Assembly (NCBI RefSeq): GCF_029867415.1
Contig: NC_081183.1
Coordinates: forward strand, 30,777,806-30,841,805
DNA: 64,000 nucleotides
Source of the DNA: Vicia villosa
Taxonomy: Eukaryota > Streptophyta > Magnoliopsida > Fabales > Fabaceae
Direction of reading: 5' to 3'
In this document: in pieces, positions 1-11,390 of the stretch
Layout: the number at the start of each line of letters is the position of its first letter
How positions within the stretch are numbered: position 1 is the stretch's first letter
Notes under the pieces: model-generated
What the model was told of the DNA's origin: nothing
The model's database searches: none
The model's input: the letters and a program-made list of their open reading frames with translations, nothing else
Position numbers and translations under genes: made by a program

Positions 1-976
1 GCTAGTTCCTCTCAGAAAAAGCCTCCTCCTTCTGAACCTCAAAATTCCCTCACCATCCCAAACAGTATCCAACCACCTCCTTCTACTCTTATCCTCAATC
101 CCCAACCACTAAATGTCATTCCCCCCAACACCTTCTGATATTCCATCTTCATCTACCCTCACCATAAAATCTCCACCTTCTTTAACCCATTCTTTACCAT
201 CCAGAAAATCCAACCCTTACTCCCTTATGTACCCTGACTATCGCTTCACTTTTTACCCTCCTGAACCCACCAATTCTATTGACTTTGCTTTGTTCAATTT
301 AAAGTTCAGAAATAGGATGGAAATTCTGAGAGCTGCTCATGACTCCAAGCTGGATCATGTTGCTACTCGAGGCTTATGGAATCGCTTTAGAAAGGATTTT
401 CAGAATGATGCACTGAACATCCAGAAGAGATGTGTTGCTGAAGCATCTGGATCTTCTGGTTACTGCTTGGATCTTGATGATGGTAAGTACTATCATCCTA
501 TCAGAAAGTGGAGATCTCTTGAGGAGAAGAAGTTTGTGGATGAGTTGGAAGATGAACCATGTCTGACTATGGTTGTATGGAAGCCTCAATATCCTGTTCT
601 GATTGGAGATTTCCAGTGGTTGTTCAACTGGCTAAGGGAGAATTCTTCTAAGAAGGCACCTAACATGGTCATTCCTAAAGTTGTCTACCCTTCAGAAGTT
701 GCTGCTCCCATTCATCCAGAGAATCTGGCTGAGATTCTTCAAGCTCTAGAGAATGAAGATTCTGAGATCCCTGATCTAGAATATGTTGAAGATGCTTCTG
801 TGTCAGAAGCTGATGCTGAGAAGTAAGATGCTGAGAGTCATCCTGCTGAGGAAGTTCCTGTTCAGGAAAATCAAGATGTTCTAGCTTCTCGCTTCTTCTT
901 CTTCTGCTGAACCCTTCGTTCTGGTGAACGCTATCAAGGCCTTTCAACAGAATCAAGATGTTCTAGCTTCTCGCTT
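1..976 (+). pseudogene. Sirevirus A extra (env-like position) ORF, first part, broken
   Basis: The longest open stretch is 113-826 (237 codons), but it is not a natural start: the codon before the ATG is TAA, and the upstream reading (from base 1, proline/serine-rich) is in another frame that stops just after the C run at 122-127. A one-base homopolymer frameshift is the simplest explanation. The product is proline/serine-rich at the N end, then an acidic, tryptophan-containing globular stretch (residues ~40-190) and an acidic tail. A TAA at 824-826 and a second stop near 907 break the tail. A 26-bp direct repeat (869-894 and 951-976) brackets the last break. Its position downstream of pol and before the LTR matches the extra ORF of Sireviruses; its function is unknown. 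No transmembrane segment or signal peptide is evident. Confidence 0.6.
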
Positions 977-986
977 GGATAAGCAT

Positions 987-2229
987 TGTAGATGTTTTGA
1001 TTGGCTGCATTTTGTGGTAAAACATTCATGTGTATTTTGTTGTCTTGACTAAGGTCATGATATGTGGAGTATAGTGTTAAAGGTTATGCAAGTTCTGGTT
1101 GTGTAAGCTAATACATGCTGTGAGTTGGATGTCATGCTCGATGTCATGACATCAGTGTTTGACAGCAGTAGCTGCTATATTTAGCTGTCACGCGCCTGCT
1201 GAGCTGGAATATAAAGATTCAGTAAGTACTCAAAAGATGCAGAATATTCTATGGAATATTATGCAATCCTATGTGACACAGGTTTAAAGGTCAAGAGAAT
1301 CAAGATTAGAATATTCGAGAATTATGCAGTTTCTAATTTAGGAGATAAATTAGGAAACTTATGATTGAAGACCTTGTTTTTAGCAGAAAGTTTTCTGTGA
1401 TTTGTAACAGCAAGGAGTGCTGCGATTTTAAGCCCAAGTCCAACTAGGATCAGGTTATATATAGGAATCTTTGTAGCCTTGTAAACCTAACGAATACAAT
1501 GTAGTCATTAGGGTTTGTTGTGTAAGTGGACCACCCAGGTTGTGGGATGGTCACTGATTTGTGCCTCGAAGCCTATAGGTAAGAGGTTTGTTTTATTCAC
1601 TCAGAAGCTGTAAAGCAATGAGTGGAGTTGTGTGCTTGGAGGAAGCTTTGAAGCAACTCTAAGATATGTTTATTTGTGTGCTTTGAATGTTGGTGATTAA
1701 GCCGTCGATGCAGTGGCTGAGTTGTTGACTGCTAGACATCATTGCTATGATTGGGAGTGGAATGGAGATATTCCATATCTAGGGAGAACCTAGGTAGAGG
1801 GGTCATTGGGTAGTGATTAAGTGAGGAGTTGTAAACTGGGAGTTTAGCTCTGAATTGATACTGCTAATAGTGGACTTCATCCCTGGCTTGGTATGCCCCC
1901 AGAGTAGGTTAGTTAGAACCGAACTGGGTAAACAATTCTCTGTGTTATTTATGTTTCTGCATTGTTTATTTGTAAGTTTAGTTTGGATGTCATAACATCA
2001 TGCATGACATCAGTGTATGATTTAATGACTGTGCTAACACAGAATCTCTGCAAAGCAGATTTGTTTATGTTAACTGAACTGATATGTGATCCCAACACTT
2101 CCAGACTTCTGGATGTTAGAAGTAATAAAAAATTGGGGGATCTGTATGTACTGCCTCAGCTAAGCTGATGACAGAAAAGATGTCGTGACATTGTGTATGA
2201 CATTCTGAGTCTGTCTTACCAGAATTTCA
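987..2229 (+). repeat. Element D 5' LTR
   Basis: This 1243-bp LTR starts with TG, ends with CA and is directly followed by the primer site. A TATATATAG candidate TATA box lies at 1456-1464. Differences seen from the 3' LTR include two changes in the GTGACACAGG region near 1274 (GTGGCGCAGG in the 3' copy), one near 1342 and two in the CATCATGCA...GTGTATGA stretch near 1996-2019. Confidence 0.93.
1456..1464 (+). promoter_or_regulatory. Candidate TATA box, element D LTR
   Basis: TATATATAG occurs in the 5' LTR and again at 5642-5650 in the 3' LTR. It is the best TATA-like word there, but no transcription start can be read from the sequence. Confidence 0.3.
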
Positions 2230-2231
2230 AT

Positions 2232-2243
2232 TGGTATCAGAGC
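2232..2243 (+). other. Element D primer binding site (tRNA-iMet type)
   Basis: TGGTATCAGAGC lies two bases after the LTR end. It is complementary to the 3' end of plant initiator tRNA-Met and is the standard primer site of many copia and Tekay-type elements. Confidence 0.9.
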
Positions 2244-5160
2244 AGGCATCCTGTCTGTTTCTGGATGAGATCCATGGGAGATACTTTCTGGTTGTTGGAG
2301 GTAGTTGATTGTTTGAACATTCATGTTCATATTGAATGGTCCCTAGAAGTGGAGGATGGACCTATGTGTGGAAGACTGGACCAAACTGACCATAACAGGT
2401 GTTTTCTCTTGGCAAGGGAAGATGGTGTTACTGATTTCAAGGATATCCAAATGATTCATGCGGGAGTGAAGAATTTGGGGTGTTTTATTCAGCATATAGC
2501 AAGGTACAGAGAAGAAGATTGTCAAAAACTTCATGCGGGAGTGAAGTTAATGATAAGGTATTCCTTGTGCTTATCTGTTTCTTTCTGGTCAGAATATTGG
2601 TTAGGTCTTGTTGTGTTGCTTGAAGAAGAAGCAAGCATATTGTTGGATTGTTCAGCTGCAATTCTTGGATGTCATGCTTACAACTGGTTCTGGGAGTAAG
2701 CATTGTGTAATCTCTGTTGATATATGGCTATTTTCTGCTGCATAGCATCTGATGCATAATCCTATCTTTGAAGGAAGATCTCTAAGGTTATATGGTTTTC
2801 AACAGAATTTGTAGCAGATTGTTTTCAACTTTAGTACAAGTGTCAAAGATACTTGAGATTTTTTCTCAAGTCCACTCATAAAGGCATGGTTATTGAGGTT
2901 GAAGAGGTTCATATGATCAGTGTTCCTCATGTTCATCTGCAAAGTTGTTTGATAATCCTCAAGATTGTCAAGAATTGTGTGTTCCAAGAAGAAGGAACTG
3001 ATGGCATACTGGTATGCAGCTACCAGTTGAAGAACAGATGTTCTGGTGCTAAACTTATGTAGTGTGAGTACATTTGTTTGGAACCTACTCCTGATCTGGA
3101 AGAGGAGACATCTGCTTTTTGTGTTGATTGGTCAGAATACAATCAATTGAACCTTCCATCCCAAATGTTAGTTTATTTCAGGCATAAGCTTATGGGAGTT
3201 GGAAGAAGAGCTCAGTGTAAGTGAAAGGATTCATTCAGGTTTTCTTTTCAAGACCTCTATGAAAATCCAAAGATGAGCTTGTATCTGGTATGTCCTTTTG
3301 ATCAAAGGAACCAGATGTGTGAATTGTTTTCTTAACCATAGAATAGTTAGTGTTGAAAACTAAATACTGTGTATCGTGCATAGTGAAATATGGTTTTGAA
3401 TATTGTGTGATGATTCAAGGGAGTCAGATTACTGTGTGGAATCTGAGGTATTTTCAGGAGTTATGTCATAAGTGAATCTGTTCCAGAAACCTTGTTGAGA
3501 TATGGCATATATTATCCCTTAATCATGAATGATGTGTAGCTGACTGATGCAAAGGTTATTGTTTTAGGCCTGAGGTTTATTGAGGATAAATTTTAGTTGT
3601 TTTCCGCTGCATGGTATCTCTGTTAACCATGGTTTATGTAAGTATAGTATCCTCAACTGGTGTATGAAGTATGTATAGGTATAACTCATGGAGTTAGTTG
3701 CCTCTAGTAGGGATGTTGTATAATGAGACTTTTATGTACAATGCATGGATAAGCTGTGTGGAGTTTCCATGATTGCTTGTTTGAGGGGGAGATTTGGTTA
3801 ACCTCCCCACGTCTGATTCAGCCTTGTGTTTAGTTGGCTATTGAACGGTGTCACATGGGTTCTGGTTGTTGTGTGACACATTTGTAAGGAAAGATTCATC
3901 TCTCTCTTTCCTAAGGGTGAATCTAACTGGGAAAGGATTTAAGATCAATTGTTATTTGTGCAAAGTACAAGTATTTAATTGATTATCCTTGGAAGTTCAA
4001 GATAACTGATGTTCTTAAAGATGTTGGAACATCTCTTCTTCAAGACCATGTACAGGAAGGATAGTGCAATTGTTTTAAGATCTATCTCTTTGGTGGCAGC
4101 AGAAGCATATGATCACTGAAAAAGGTTTCCTGGCAAGAAACATGTTCAGCTTTGGAGTGCACAAGAAGAAGAAGACATCATAATCTTGATGGTGGTTACT
4201 TGGATCAGTTTATTTCTGATCTAGGTAAGGAAGTGCATTGGCTAATGCACACTGTGAAGTCAAGAACAAGTGGCAGTATTCTTGACATCATGGAAATAGC
4301 TTTGCTCAAGGAAGTGGCATCCTTGGTACAGCTAGAGGATTAGTCTCTAACTAGTCCTTCTGATGACTCATGCATCAGAGTGTCTGATGTTGTTGGAAAA
4401 GAAGCAGGGATTCATAAAAGTGTGAGCTTGGATGACATAACTGCATAACTGCAGGATGGAGGTTGCGTACTCAAACTTGGTTTCACAATCAGGTCTATGA
4501 GAGCATTGAACTCTGGTTCTGTAAAGGGAGGAAGTTCTTTCAAGTGGCAGAAGAAGGAGCTGAATTCAACAGCTAGATGTTAAAACACAATGTGTTGACA
4601 TTTGGTTCATCTCAGAAGTGGGTTCGAAGGATCAAGATAATCAACATATGGCAGCTGATTATTCTTAAGGATAGTCTTAGACAAATTACTTTTCGGCAGA
4701 AGAGTAATAAGTTGAAGACAAAAAGGAGGTGTTTTCTATTCACCTCTTGGAGCTTGTGGTAGAAGTTATGAGCTATCTATGAAAGAGTGCATCTTGTAAT
4801 ATAGATCTCCCATTGTGGGTGACTTATTGTATTCTAATCAAGCTGGTGGCGAAGTGGTATCTAAAGATTATCAGATGGTGTTTTTTTTTGTGTGTCGTGG
4901 TCATGTCATGCAGAGTAACTTTTAAGGGGGAGCTGTACGTTGCTTTGGCAACATTTATGGCCAAACAGGGGGAGAAGAGATTGTCACCCCAGATCATATT
5001 GAACAAGTTATTTCTATTCATGGTATGTGATAGTGTAGCTTGTGGAACTTATTCAGCAGGTCTGATGTTTTGATGTGCTTTAGCAATTCTGCATAACTGG
5101 TAGTTTGCTAGTTGTTTTTGTGCTGCTGTGATGACAATATGTTTTAGCCAAAAATTTGCC
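2244..5160 (+). other. Element D internal non-coding region
   Basis: Six-frame reading gives only short ORFs; the longest (ending near 2699) starts inside the LTR and matches no gag I recognise. A 17-bp word, TTCATGCGGGAGTGAAG, occurs twice (2455-2471 and 2530-2546). Several GGGGGAG words occur (near 3784, 4925, 4968), resembling extra PPTs. No RT, integrase or zinc-knuckle motif is visible. I see no host gene fragment either. Confidence 0.7.
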
Positions 5161-5172
5161 AAAGGGGGAGAT
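5161..5172 (+). other. Element D polypurine tract
   Basis: AAAGGGGGAGAT is immediately upstream of the 3' LTR. It matches the Sirevirus A tract at 7482-7495 almost exactly, supporting a shared plus-strand priming machinery. Confidence 0.88.
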
Positions 5173-6415
5173 TGTAGATGTTTTGATTGGCTGCATTTTG
5201 TGGTAAAACATTCATGTGTATTTTGTTGTCTTGACTAAGGTCATGATATGTGGAGTATAGTGTTAAAGGTTATGCAAGTTCTGGTTGTGTAAGCTAATAC
5301 ATGCTGTGAGTTGGATGTCATGCTCGATGTCATGACATCAGTGTTTGACAGCAGTAGCTGCTATATTTAGCTGTCACGCGCCTGCTGAGCTGGAATATAA
5401 AGATTCAGTAAGTACTCAAAAGATGCAGAATATTCTATGGAATATTATGCAATCCTATGTGGCGCAGGTTTAAAGGTCAAGAGAATCAAGATTAGAATAT
5501 TCGAGAATTATGCAGTTTCTAATTTAGGATATAAATTAGGAAACTTATGATTGAAGACCTTGTTTTTAGCAGAAAGTTTTCTGTGATTTGTAACAGCAAG
5601 GAGTGCTGCGATTTTAAGCCCAAGTCCAACTAGGATCAGGTTATATATAGGAATCTTTGTAGCCTTGTAAACCTAACGAATACAATGTAGTCATTAGGGT
5701 TTGTTGTGTAAGTGGACCACCCAGGTTGTGGGATGGTCACTGATTTGTGCCTCGAAGCCTATAGGTAAGAGGTTTGTTTTATTCACTCAGAAGCTGTAAA
5801 GCAATGAGTGGAGTTGTGTGCTTGGAGGAAGCTTTGAAGCAACTCTAAGATATGTTTATTTGTGTGCTTTGAATGTTGGTGATTAAGCCGTCGATGCAGT
5901 GGCTGAGTTGTTGACTGCTAGACATCATTGCTATGATTGGGAGTGGAATGGAGATATTCCATATCTAGGGAGAACCTAGGTAGAGGGGTCATTGGGTAGT
6001 GATTAAGTGAGGAGTTGTAAACTGGGAGTTTAGCTCTGAATTGATACTGCTAATAGTGGACTTCATCCCTGGCTTGGTATGCCCCCAGAGTAGGTTAGTT
6101 AGAACCGAACTGGGTAAACAATTCTCTGTGTTATTTATGTTTCTGCATTGTTTATTTGTAAGTTTAGTTTGGATGTCATAACATCGTGCATGACATCAGT
6201 GTGTGATTTAATGACTGTGCTAACACAGAATCTCTGCAAAGCAGATTTGTTTATGTTAACTGAACTGATATGTGATCCCAACACTTCCAGACTTCTGGAT
6301 GTTAGAAGTAATAAAAAATTGGGGGATCTGTATGTACTGCCTCAGCTAAGCTGATGACAGAAAAGATGTCGTGACATTGTGTATGACATTCTGAGTCTGT
6401 CTTACCAGAATTTCA
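5173..6415 (+). repeat. Element D 3' LTR
   Basis: Identical in length (1243 bp) to the 5' LTR and ~99.6% identical by eye. It is followed by the AGCAT target duplication, after which Sirevirus A sequence resumes. Confidence 0.93.
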
Positions 6416-6522
6416 AGCATGATGAAGCACATGAAGAGTTGAGAACCTTCATGAAGAAGCAGTCTGAAAGTACCTCTGAGATTCAAGACCTTCTGGCCAA
6501 AATAGTTTCTAAGCTAGGCTAG
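6416..6522 (+). pseudogene. Sirevirus A extra ORF, C-terminal part beyond element D
   Basis: After the right AGCAT copy of element D the reading resumes with a charged, helical, coiled-coil-like segment (rich in E, K, H and L) and ends at TAG 6520-6522. It is the continuation of the frame that enters element D at about 976-986. It shows that D inserted inside a reading frame, close to its C terminus. Confidence 0.6.
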
Positions 6523-7481
6523 TCGTAGTCCTTTAGTCTTAGTTGTTTCTTTTGTTTTTGCATCTGTTTTTCTTGCATCTTCTGTATCTTCTGATACGCT
6601 TTGATCAATCAATGAATCATTATCTTCTCTCATTTTGTTTGTTTTTCATCTGAATCTTTTATGCTTTTTGATGTTATGACAAAAAGGAAGAGAAAATGTG
6701 ATAAATGATATGATTAATTATATCAGTTGCTGGGAGTAAGTCTCCACATTGCTAACAATATTTGCAAGTTCTATGTCTTTGAGATTTTTGCAGGATTGAA
6801 GACATTCTGAAAAAGCTCAACATGAGAAGCAAAGACATGGGGAAAAGCAATTCTATATAGAAACATGCTCATGGAATTTGAAGCAAGCTTAGCACTGTGA
6901 AGCTTCAAGATCAGAAGCAAGAAGGAAGAATGTTCTGATATTCTCGTGGCAGAATATGCTCTAACACATTCTTATCCCTTATATGTTCTGATGCATTTTA
7001 TGTGTTCTGATACATACTATATGCTCTGATACATATCTTATGTTCTGATTCATTCATGCTCTGACTTTTGTCGTTTAGTTTGTTCTGAAACATTTCAGGA
7101 TGTAGAGATGCTCTGATAATGCTCTGGTACATTCAACAATGTTCTGATACAATCTAGCATGCAATGACCCTAGAAGAAATTCAAAGCTCTGAAGCTGTCC
7201 TATGGAAGCAAGAAGCAGAAGCTCTGAATGTTCTGAAGTTCTAGACATTTGTGAACGTCTCAACTGAAATGGAAAATACTCAGGGAAGTCCTTTATCTAT
7301 AATTTCTTCCAGTATTTATTTCAAGGGGAGATTATTCATCTCAGGGGGAGATTGTTAATCTCAGGGGAGACATATTCACACACTATGTTTATATGCTTAT
7401 GCTATAACTCTGTAATTGTCTTTAGCCGTCTGATATTCTGATTGCAAATTCATATCATTTATATATGTTTTTGTCATCATC
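6523..7481 (+). other. Sirevirus A 3' non-coding region with TGTTCTGATACAT-like words
   Basis: No credible ORF. Between about 6935 and 7155 the words TGTTCTGATACAT, TGCTCTGATACAT and close variants recur every 20-40 bases. Several AGGGGGAGATT or AGGGGAGATT words at 7324-7366 resemble upstream copies of the PPT. Confidence 0.6.
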
Positions 7482-7495
7482 AAAAAGGGGGAGAT
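7482..7495 (+). other. Sirevirus A polypurine tract
   Basis: AAAAAGGGGGAGAT abuts the TG that opens the 3' LTR. It fixes the element's orientation as plus strand. Confidence 0.85.
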
Positions 7496-8077
7496 TGTTA
7501 GAACAAGAATTGTTCTGATCAATATTCTTAGTTTTGATGATAACAATGTATATGATTTGCTTGAGACAATGTGGTACTCTAATCCTATGCAATTTCCATT
7601 TCAGGAAATATATAAAGAGTATGCACAAAATCAGCGCAAGAAGCACTGACTCAGAAGGTTCAAGTATGCAACATCAGAACATGCTCTCGCAAGACATCAG
7701 AAGATGGTCAAGCAGAATCAGAACATGGTCTATTGAAGCATCAGAAGAACCTGAGATCAGAAGCAGAAGCACTGAAGTTCTCATGGTATCACGCTAGAAG
7801 CACTTCAAGGTCAGAAGACAAGAAGATGCTCTGCACCAAGCTGTATGACTCTGATACATTCAAACGTTGTATCTACAAAGATCAGATCAGAAGCAAGTAC
7901 ATGATGGCAGGCTACGCTGACTGATAAAAGGAACGTTAGAAGCCATTAAAGGCAACGTCAGTTAAAGCAGGAAAATCAAGGCTCGAGGTAGTTGACAAAA
8001 GAGTGAAACATTAAATGCAATGCTGTACGGATCACGCAACGCATTAAATGCTCCCAACAGTCATCTTCTCAAACGCC

Positions 8078-8086
8078 TATAAATAG
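8078..8086 (+). promoter_or_regulatory. Candidate TATA box, Sirevirus A LTR
   Basis: TATAAATAG in CGCCTATAAATAGAAG sits in the middle of the LTR, the expected U3/R border. A good match to the plant TATA consensus. Confidence 0.5.
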
Positions 8087-8310
8087 AAGTTCTGATGAGA
8101 AGCTGAATACAACACTTTGTCCAAACATACAGAAACACTGTCAAATTCAAAAGCTCTCAAACTTCATCTTCAACCTCACTTCATTACTGTTGTAATATCT
8201 TAGTGAGATTAAGCTTAAACTTTAAGAGCAATATCACAGTTGTGATTATAGCTTTTTAAGAAGCATTGTATAACTCTTGTAAGAATTTGTTTATATTCAT
8301 TTGTAAAGAA

Positions 8311-8433
8311 CTAGAGGAGATCAAGTTGTGATCGGATTCTCTAGAAAGTCTTAGAGGGTATCTAAGCATTGTGTTCCTAGAGTGATCAGGTTGTGATCAG
8401 AATACTCTAGAAGACTTAGAGGGTATCTAAGTG
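8311..8433 (+). repeat. Imperfect 66-bp duplication in Sirevirus A LTR
   Basis: Two adjacent units share CTAGAG..GATCA.GTTGTGATC and TCTTAGAGGGTATCTAAG-like words (8311-8376 and 8377-8433). Confidence 0.7.
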
Positions 8434-8630
8434 GAAAACCATTGTAATCTTGTGTGATTAGTGGATTAAATCCTCAAGTGAGGTAAATCACTCTAAGGGG
8501 GTGGACTGGAGTAGTTTTGTTAACAACGAACCAGGATAATAATCATTGTGCAATTGTTTTTATCTTAAGAGTTTTTAAAGTACACTTATTCAAACCCCCC
8601 CCCCATTTCTAAGTGTTTTTCTATCCTTCA

Positions 8631-8975
8631 ACTAGATGTCCTGTGTTTGATCATATCCCTTCATACACAAAAATGTTAAATTTTATTGAAGCATAATTTT
8701 GCCACCTATTATGGTCTTCTCCACCTTAATGAATTAGTTTATGTAATTGCACGGTGAGGATATCCAATTTCTACGAAAAAATTATAGTTTAATCATTGTA
8801 AATTTTTATACAAAGTTTCTCTTAAATCCTACTTATAATATTTAAATTTTGAAAATATATACTAGCAGCACAACTTGATCAAAAACCTTTGAAATATTTT
8901 ACAAATATAAAATTGCTTACACCGTTGATACAATGATCGTGAAAATATTTTTTTATTAAACTAATTAGGATTGAA

Positions 8976-9039
<64 letters not shown>

Positions 9040-9224
9040 ACAAATTTTATGAATAAAAAATAAATTTTATCAAAGGTGATTTACTAATGTTTGCTCTTGA
9101 ATTTAAGTTGAAACTAAAAAGAATTACAAAAGTAGACAAGATAAAAATCATGTATAAATGCATTGTATCTACTCATTAAGTAAGGAGGTGTTTTAGAAAT
9201 ATCAAGACGTGGGATGTTGGGGAT
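8631..9224. other. AT-rich spacer, no gene seen
   Basis: AT-rich sequence between Sirevirus A and the LINE remnant. Apart from the (AT)n run I see no coding potential or element boundary. Likely old genomic DNA. Confidence 0.55.
8978..9035. repeat. (AT)29 microsatellite
   Basis: An uninterrupted run of AT dinucleotides of 58 bp, flanked by AT-rich unique sequence. Confidence 0.95.
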
Positions 9225-10860
9225 TCAAGACGTGGGGGGAGACATGTGGATTCTAGCATCTCAATCTTTTTTCACGTCGATTCCAGATGATTGTAGAGCC
9301 AAAGAAATGTATGAAGAGTGCAAGAACTGTTGAGATTTTGATGAGGTAGTCATTCAGTCGAAAAGGGATGTTCGAGGGAAGAAGATATGGGTTTGTCAGG
9401 TTCTTCAACATAAAGAATGAAAAGGTTTTATCAACCAAAGTAGATAATATCTTCATCGGTAACCAGGATATATTTGTCAACTTATCAAGATTCCAAAGGA
9501 GACAAGGTGGTAGAGATTTTAGGAATCAAGTCTTGCAGAGGGATGGAAACAATGGTGAGACAAAGAAATTCATAACTTCTAATCCTAGACATTTGCAAAA
9601 TAAGTCTAAAGGAATCAGAGACATGAGGTTGTATGAAAATGTGCTTAAAAACAACTCTCAATCTAGGCATCACCAGTGTAAAGACACAAGATCATATCAT
9701 CAATGGTTAGGAAAACCGTTTTTTTCTCATTTGAATTTTAATGTAGAAGATAAAGAGGAGCTACCCAAGTTTAACAGAGTCTATGTGGGGAAAGTGGTGA
9801 ATCTAGGCATGACTTATAAAATTCATGGCATATTTAACAACGAGGGTTATTTTGCAATAAAAGAATCACTATTGAGGGAAAATCTTTGTTTTCATAAATA
9901 AAGTTAAGAGGGTGAGCTAGTAGCGCTATTGGAGAATGTATGCATCTGGTTAAGGCAATGGTTTAAGGAGGTCAGAAGGTGGAGGTTTAAGGATACAAAC
10001 ATGGAAAAAGTCACATTGCTCTAGATTTGTTGTGCACTATGTCACGTGTGGAATCCTTCCTTCTTTGAATTTATTATTAAACCAATGGAAACTTATATGG
10101 ACTCTGATGATGGTACAGGAAAGAGAGAAAAAATGGATGTCGCAAGAGTGCTGAGGCGAACTAAATGTTCCATGGTTCTCAATGAGGCTTTCAATGCTCA
10201 GATCAATGGTGACGTTTTCAGACTCAAGGTGGTTAATGAAAAACATGGTCTTTTAAGGATTTTCTTTCTTTTGAGATCAGGCTCAATCCTAAAATTGTCT
10301 GAATCAGACGCTGGCTTCGATGGGTGGTTCGGGGAAGAAGAAAAAAGCTTTGAGATTAAAGCATAAAAGCTTGGGGAATTCTGAAAAGTTAAAAATAGCT
10401 TTAATTGTTTTTTCAAAAAATACTGGAGGAAAAGGAGTTAGCGAGGAATAACTAGAAGGGTAATAGAATCAGCGTTTTAAGTGAATGATGCAATAAAAAA
10501 AGGTCAACCTTTGAAATAGAGGAATTTTTTAATCTAGTGTGAGACAAACATAGGACAAAAAGGAAAAGCAACATGGAAAAAGATATGTCAACAATCTTAG
10601 AATCAACTAGAAACATGGTCCCTTTGTAGGGAAACCGAATTAGATAAATTAAAGTCAGATAAGGCCCAATCAAGTGAAATGGAGTTTCAATCTACTAATG
10701 ATGGTTCGAAAAATAAGGGTCCATCTAACTTAGTGGGAAAAAGTAGTAGCACTCAAGATCTTCAAAACTTGGAAACGAACATAGACCAATAAATTTCCAA
10801 GCCATCCTATTTCTTATCTCTTAGACCACCTAAGCATTTGAGACCAAAATGAAACGCAAA
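9225..10860 (+). pseudogene. Decayed LINE ORF1 (RRM-type) remnant
   Basis: The region reads as a plant L1-type LINE ORF1 broken by frameshifts and stops. Near 9270 a reading gives an RNP2-like FFTSIPDD. After a frame change, the open stretch 9368-9901 (177 aa) begins with RRYGFVRFFNI, an RNP1-like RRM core, followed by an IFIGNQDIFVNLSRF segment. A further open stretch, 10046-10366, carries the conserved second half (NPSFFEFIIKP..., then DVARVLRRT and INGDVFRLKVV). Acidic, low-complexity sequence with stops follows to about 10860. No reverse transcriptase was found downstream, so the copy is partial. A host RNA-binding pseudogene of similar design is the alternative, but the two-part layout fits LINE ORF1 better. 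Confidence 0.6.
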
Positions 10861-11390
10861 TTTTTGATCATCCAATCACTCAGTCTCTTCAATGGATAGA
10901 ATTTTTAAGGCTCTGCATTATCATATTCAGATGTGATCCAAGGTAACAAAAGGTTTTGGGCCAAGAATAATGTTGAAGTTTCAACCAAAATTTGGGAAAA
11001 GGCTCTAAAGTTTAGGGTAAATGAGTGGTAGAGGATAACATGCACATAGAGGAGATTTGATGCTTGAAGACCATGGATTAATAAGGGAGAAACTAAAGGG
11101 AAGCAAACAACAATGGTATATCATGAGTATATTATCTACAACATTTGTGGGTGTGGAAACCTTTTAAAAAGAAAGGGCTTGTGTCAATAAATTAAAAAAG
11201 GTACGTTTTATGTTTGTTTTCTCCCGAAGACAAATTTATCAAATGTGGAGGCTGAATGGGTATTCTCATTGTGGTGGAGTAAAGAAGGGGGCTGGACATC
11301 AAAAGGGCCATAAGGAGATCATATGATTTACGAAACACCCCATTTAAATATTTAGTCAATTATATTGTAATTTTCATAATTGAGATTGGT
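10861..11390. other. Spacer before Sirevirus B, probable decayed repeat
   Basis: No open frame of note. It may be the tail of the LINE remnant (short coding-like patches near 10920-11000), but no domain can be recognised. It ends where the Sirevirus B LTR opens with TGTGTAATTG. Confidence 0.4.

Larger units (their letters stand above)
987..6415 (+). mobile_element. Element D: complete non-autonomous LTR retrotransposon
   Basis: Two LTRs of 1243 bp each (987-2229 and 5173-6415) begin TGTAGATGTT and end CAGAATTTCA. They are flanked by the 5-bp target duplication AGCAT (982-986 and 6416-6420). I saw about five substitutions between the LTRs, so the insertion is recent. A tRNA-iMet-type primer site follows the 5' LTR, and a PPT (AAAGGGGGAGAT) precedes the 3' LTR. 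The 2.9-kb interior contains no recognisable gag, protease, RT or integrase, so it must have been moved in trans. Its primer site and PPT match those of the Sireviruses here, which makes a Sirevirus the likely helper (inference). Confidence 0.9.
1..8630 (+). mobile_element. Sirevirus A (Ty1/copia), 3' portion, interrupted by element D
   Basis: This is the downstream end of a Sirevirus-like Ty1/copia retrotransposon whose 5' LTR, gag and pol lie left of the window. Visible parts, in order, are a broken extra ORF of the kind Sireviruses carry between pol and the 3' LTR, a long non-coding stretch rich in TGTTCTGATACAT-like words, a PPT (AAAAAGGGGGAGAT) and a complete 3' LTR beginning TGTTAGAACA and ending CTATCCTTCA. 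Element D (987-6415) splits the extra ORF, and the flanks rejoin cleanly once D and one AGCAT copy are removed. The lineage call rests on the C-tract just before the LTR end, the PPT form and similarity of layout to Sirevirus B. The target duplication cannot be tested because the left end is missing; the candidate right copy is ACTAG at 8631-8635. Confidence 0.8.
7496..8630 (+). repeat. Sirevirus A 3' LTR
   Basis: A 1135-bp LTR from TGTTAGAACA to CTATCCTTCA. The left boundary is set by the PPT. The right boundary is set by TTCA just after a C-tract, as in the same family layout near 61162. It contains a TATAAATAG box and an internal ~66-bp imperfect duplication (8311-8376 and 8377-8433) built on TTAGAGGGTATCTAAG. 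The right end is not confirmed by a second LTR. Confidence 0.78.

Noticed and set aside
2193..2699. 168-aa ORF at the start of element D as a gag
   Set aside because: It begins inside the LTR, crosses the primer site and shows no gag or knuckle motif.
9368..9901. A live host RNA-binding gene
   Set aside because: The RRM-like part is frameshifted, flanked by stops, and followed by a second LINE-ORF1-like segment.
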